The notes beneath the pieces were generated by a model. The model searched no databases and was not told where the DNA came from. It saw only the letters and a program-made list of their open reading frames with translations. A DNA stretch of 10,681 nt from Conidiobolus incongruus B7586 (Eukaryota; Entomophthoromycota; Entomophthoromycetes; Entomophthorales; Conidiobolaceae), in assembly GCA_000697335.1 (NCBI GenBank), contig JNEM01010761.1:1-10681 (forward strand). The letters are read 5' to 3'. How positions within the stretch are numbered: the stretch's first letter is position 1; each line of letters starts with the position of its first letter. Shown here piece after piece: positions 8,820 through 10,681 of the stretch. The translations under genes and the position numbers were made by a program.

Positions 8820-9371
8820 TTACTTGGATATTCTCGTCGATCTCCTGAGTTTCGTCGTATCGTTCTCCTGATTTTGATCATTGTCGAGTTTAGCCTTCTT
8901 AACGGGTTGCGTTTTATTACTTTTCCTTTTATTGTTTTTACTGGAATCTTCGGATTCTTCCTTGATTTCATTATCCTGCTGCTCTTCTAAGTCCAACTCC
9001 TCAGAATGACAGGGTACTACCGGCTTGGGAATTTGAGGATCTGGAATGGGTATCTTTCCAGAAGATTGTCTGGGTCCCACATACTTGCGAAACATTAGAG
9101 ACTGAGGTTCCGGTTCAAACAGTTGCCAATGTTCCCAACTATCTGACATAATAATACCAACAGACTGCCATTGTCTAGTGGTTAATAGGGTTTTAGAAGG
9201 CAAATATTTCAAAAGTTTCTTGGGAATAGATACAATTCTATAATTCCAATCGCCATGTGTATAGTAGGGAGAGTAATTGATATCCATTATTAATTCATTC
9301 GGAATCTCCTTTTTAATTAATTTTTTATTCTTGTAATCATTTATCATTGCTTCGTACTCTTCGTCTGTCAT
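8820..9371 (-). CDS. CKS1: CKS/Suc1-family cyclin-dependent-kinase regulatory subunit, divergent, with long C-terminal tail
   Basis: Single open frame of 183 residues. CKS proteins bind CDK-cyclin complexes in the nucleus and dock them on phosphorylated substrates. Residues 28-97 form the CKS core: INYSPYY (31-37), NYRIVSIPKKLLK (43-55), a tryptophan helix around W68, SDSWEHW (76-82) and the hinge EPEP followed by LMFRK (86-96). Aligned to human CKS1B, phosphate-pocket residues R20, S51 and W54 correspond to R45, S76 and W79. The R71 position is K96, and the usual Lys/Arg at K11 is Y36. The H-E-P-E-P-H hinge motif reads FEPEPQ. The core lacks the loop insertion typical of Saccharomyces and Schizosaccharomyces proteins. 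Residues 101-183, absent from minimal CKS proteins, hold a Pro-rich part (107-120), an acidic Ser/Glu part (123-143), a bipartite-like basic signal (KRK at 148-150, KKAK at 158-161) and a basic end (RRSTR, 176-180). The ATG has a good context (A at -3). Whether it is the main CKS protein or a divergent paralogue cannot be told here. Confidence 0.86.
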   Translation of the reverse strand: MTDEEYEAMINDYKNKKLIKKEIPNELIMDINYSPYYTHGDWNYRIVSIPKKLLKYLPSKTLLTTRQWQSVGIIMSDSWEHWQLFEPEPQSLMFRKYVGPRQSSGKIPIPDPQIPKPVVPCHSEELDLEEQQDNEIKEESEDSSKNNKRKSNKTQPVKKAKLDNDQNQENDTTKLRRSTRISK

Positions 9372-10161
9372 TGTGAATATTTGATTAGTAATTAAATATT
9401 AAGAATCAATAATATAACTAATTGTGATTTCAATTTTTAGTGACAGTTGTTTTCATAAATTAATGATTTTGATTTAAATTTCACATTAATACGGATATAT
9501 ATATAATAAGTATTTGATACATAGTATTATGGGATCAAAAATACGATATAATTTTCTCAAATCCAATGATCTATATTATAAATTCAAATTATTATAATTG
9601 AAAAAAATAATTTATAGTTCAAAATGGAGCAATATATCAATATCAATCATCAATATTTTAATATTTAAAACAATATATAACATATTACATAAATTTATGG
9701 TTAAATTTTTATAACAAATATTACTGCCAATAAATATTTAGGCCAAGCTAATATTTGATTGTATCATCAAGTTGGATTAGGTTCAATCAAAACTTTAATA
9801 AAAATTATATAATGTTATTAATGTGCTTTTTGAATAGTCGCTAATAGCTAATCTCAGGAATATTATTTGTAAACTATCTTAAAATATAAATAGTCTACCT
9901 ATTCTGCCTATAATCAATTTAACATATTTTCATATCTATTAATTATATTCGATTGTAAATATCAATAACATATATCTAATATTTAAAGGATACGGATTCA
10001 TATTGTTATATTGTCACCATAGAACACAATAAATATAATAATGAATTTATAAATCCTATACTGGATATTGAATATTAGTAGAAAGAGAATATTAATTATT
10101 AAATGGTGTGTTGAAATTTTATATTGTTTTGAGATTTCTTGGTTTAAAATTTATTAACAAT
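9372..10161. promoter_or_regulatory. Intergenic region upstream of the CKS gene, left part of a probable divergent promoter
   Basis: About 790 bases without a supported gene, AT-rich but with some CpG, lying between the minus-strand CKS start and the cluster of regulatory-like sites on the right. A TGACA element at 9441-9445 is about 70 bases upstream of the CKS start codon. The same pentamer recurs near 10162-10203, which hints at shared control of both genes. No replication origin, tRNA or conserved RNA was recognised. Confidence 0.45.
9495..9508 (-). promoter_or_regulatory. TATA-like run upstream of the CKS gene
   Basis: An alternating AT run (ATATATATATAATA on the plus strand) lies about 125-135 bases upstream of the CKS start codon, a normal distance for a TATA element with a short 5' leader. 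The AT-rich background weakens the call. Confidence 0.3.
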
Positions 10162-10203
10162 TGTCATAGATCAGATCACTTTGTCATCATCGTGACACTG
10201 TCA
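10162..10203. promoter_or_regulatory. TGTCA/TGACA cluster with an 11-bp perfect dyad
   Basis: TGTCA occurs at 10162-10166, 10182-10186 and 10199-10203, and its reverse complement TGACA at 10193-10197. The last two form the perfect palindrome TGACACTGTCA (10193-10203). With 10182-10186 there is a second dyad, TGTCA-N6-TGACA. TGACA is the core bound by TALE homeodomain proteins such as yeast Cup9 and animal Meis/TGIF, so such a regulator is conceivable. The factor is inference; the motif arrangement is seen directly. Confidence 0.45.
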
Positions 10204-10219
10204 ATCATATCTGCTTACC

Positions 10220-10253
10220 TTATCTTATCTCTTTTATCTACTTGATCTTATCT
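10220..10253 (-). promoter_or_regulatory. Cluster of four GATA-factor sites
   Basis: TTATCT, the complement of AGATAA, occurs at 10220-10225, 10225-10230, 10234-10239 and 10248-10253. All four are in one orientation within 34 bases. They match the H-GATA-R consensus of fungal GATA factors (nitrogen, iron and light regulators of the AreA/Sre/WC type). The cluster lies about 275-310 bases upstream of the start codon at 10528 and about 850 bases from the CKS start. It also sits within a pyrimidine-rich strand typical of fungal core promoters, which could produce repeated TTATCT without specific binding. Confidence 0.5.
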
Positions 10254-10527
10254 TGTCTAATTTTACCTCTGAACCCTCACCAACTTTTACATATAAAAAT
10301 GGGAACCATTGCCAAATAAACAAGGACTTTTTTCCCACACTGTTCACATTGAAACAACTTGTATACATTGCCCTGTTATATGGTAGCAGCGAACACTTGA
10401 TCCTCACACCGACGCTGAAAACATCAAGAACTTGAATCACCTTGAATCTAATTGCCTGCCAATATTTTAACTAACCAAAATCAATTTCCTCAACTTGATA
10501 CCCGCGTATATGCATAATACGTCAGCC
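10254..10527 (+). promoter_or_regulatory. Probable 5' leader and core promoter of the right-hand gene
   Basis: This stretch has near-balanced composition. Two overlapping open stretches on opposite strands (10234-10440 minus and 10253-10435 plus) have no recognisable domain; the plus one lacks an ATG at its start. Neither is called a gene. A CTAAC (10471-10475) resembling a fungal branch point is followed by a CAG at 10523-10525, so an intron in the 5' leader is possible but no clear donor was chosen. Confidence 0.35.
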
Positions 10528-10681
10528 ATGGACATTGACGACGATAATGTCGTTCAATCAACTAGCAGTCAACACGAAACCCCAATACAGAAACTGTTTC
10601 GCGAAAAACTCCGTAATTACAATGGACAACGATCTATTAACGCCTTCAGGACTATGAAGACGCGTTGAACAACTATTTTAA
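10528..10681 (+). CDS. Unidentified protein, probable 5' end of a gene that leaves the window
   Basis: The ATG at 10528 has a strong context (GCC before it, G after it). An upstream in-frame ATG at 10510 has a poor context and would add six residues. The frame starts MDIDDDN, continues with a Ser/Thr/Gln-rich stretch, then a basic helix-like part (LFREKLRNYN), and closes with TGA at 10666-10668 after only 46 residues. A plus-strand frame shifted by one base reads QDYEDALNNYF from 10647 up to the window end; its helical pattern resembles TPR or UBA-like segments, though too little is seen to name a family. An intron from GT at 10613 to AG at 10659 (47 bases) would bring the downstream frame in line, but its acceptor, AAG, is not the preferred one. 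The gene may thus be spliced, or this may be a short unrelated open frame. Confidence 0.4.

Noticed and set aside
10253-10435. Plus-strand open stretch of 60 codons
   Set aside because: It starts at TTG rather than ATG, has no recognisable domain, and covers a likely 5' leader.
10234-10440. Minus-strand open stretch of 68 codons
   Set aside because: Overlaps a plus-strand opening of similar length, shows no domain, and lies in a probable promoter and leader region.
10660-10665. ACGCGT, the MluI cell-cycle box sequence
   Set aside because: A single copy that lies inside the probable coding start of the right-hand gene, not in its promoter; likely coincidence.

Overview
The window looks like fungal nuclear DNA. 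A very AT-rich, repeat-filled block (about 1-8290) lies beside a small gene island of more ordinary composition (about 8820-10681). Three observations suggest a fungus: an intact intron-free gene for a CKS-family cyclin-dependent-kinase subunit, a chromodomain-bearing Ty3/Gypsy retrotransposon fossil, and heavy C-to-T and G-to-A decay of the repeats, like repeat-induced point mutation (RIP) or deamination of methylated cytosine. No ribosomal or other marker is present to fix the lineage.

Layout. 1-386: all but roughly the first 11 bases of an LTR (LTR-A), solo or the 3' end of an element outside the window. 387-800: AT-rich DNA without a recognisable gene. 801-6477: one full-length but thoroughly decayed LTR retrotransposon on the plus strand, with 5' LTR 801-1198, internal region 1199-6079 and 3' LTR 6080-6477. 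Traces follow in the order gag, protease, reverse transcriptase, RNase H, integrase, chromodomain, which is the layout of a chromovirus. 6481-6830: a patch that looks like decayed coding sequence of unknown origin. 6878-7040: a long imperfect inverted repeat. 7041-8297: AT-rich DNA in which I see nothing definite. 8298-8819: transition zone and downstream flank of the CKS gene.

8820-9371 (minus): a CKS/Suc1-type protein of 183 residues, with a divergent CKS core and a long charged C-terminal tail carrying likely nuclear-localisation signals. 9372-10527: intergenic region between this gene and a start codon at 10528 on the plus strand, so it probably serves as a divergent promoter. It carries a TATA-like run near the CKS gene. 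Near the right-hand gene it carries a TGACA/TGTCA dyad cluster and four GATA-type sites within 34 bp. 10528-10681: the probable beginning of a second, unidentified gene that leaves the window.

By eye there is no CpG at all between about 322 and 8298, whereas CpG is present in the gene island. I found no convincing new system. The most useful leads are the unusual CKS protein, the regulatory-site cluster, the inverted repeat and the sharp CpG boundary.
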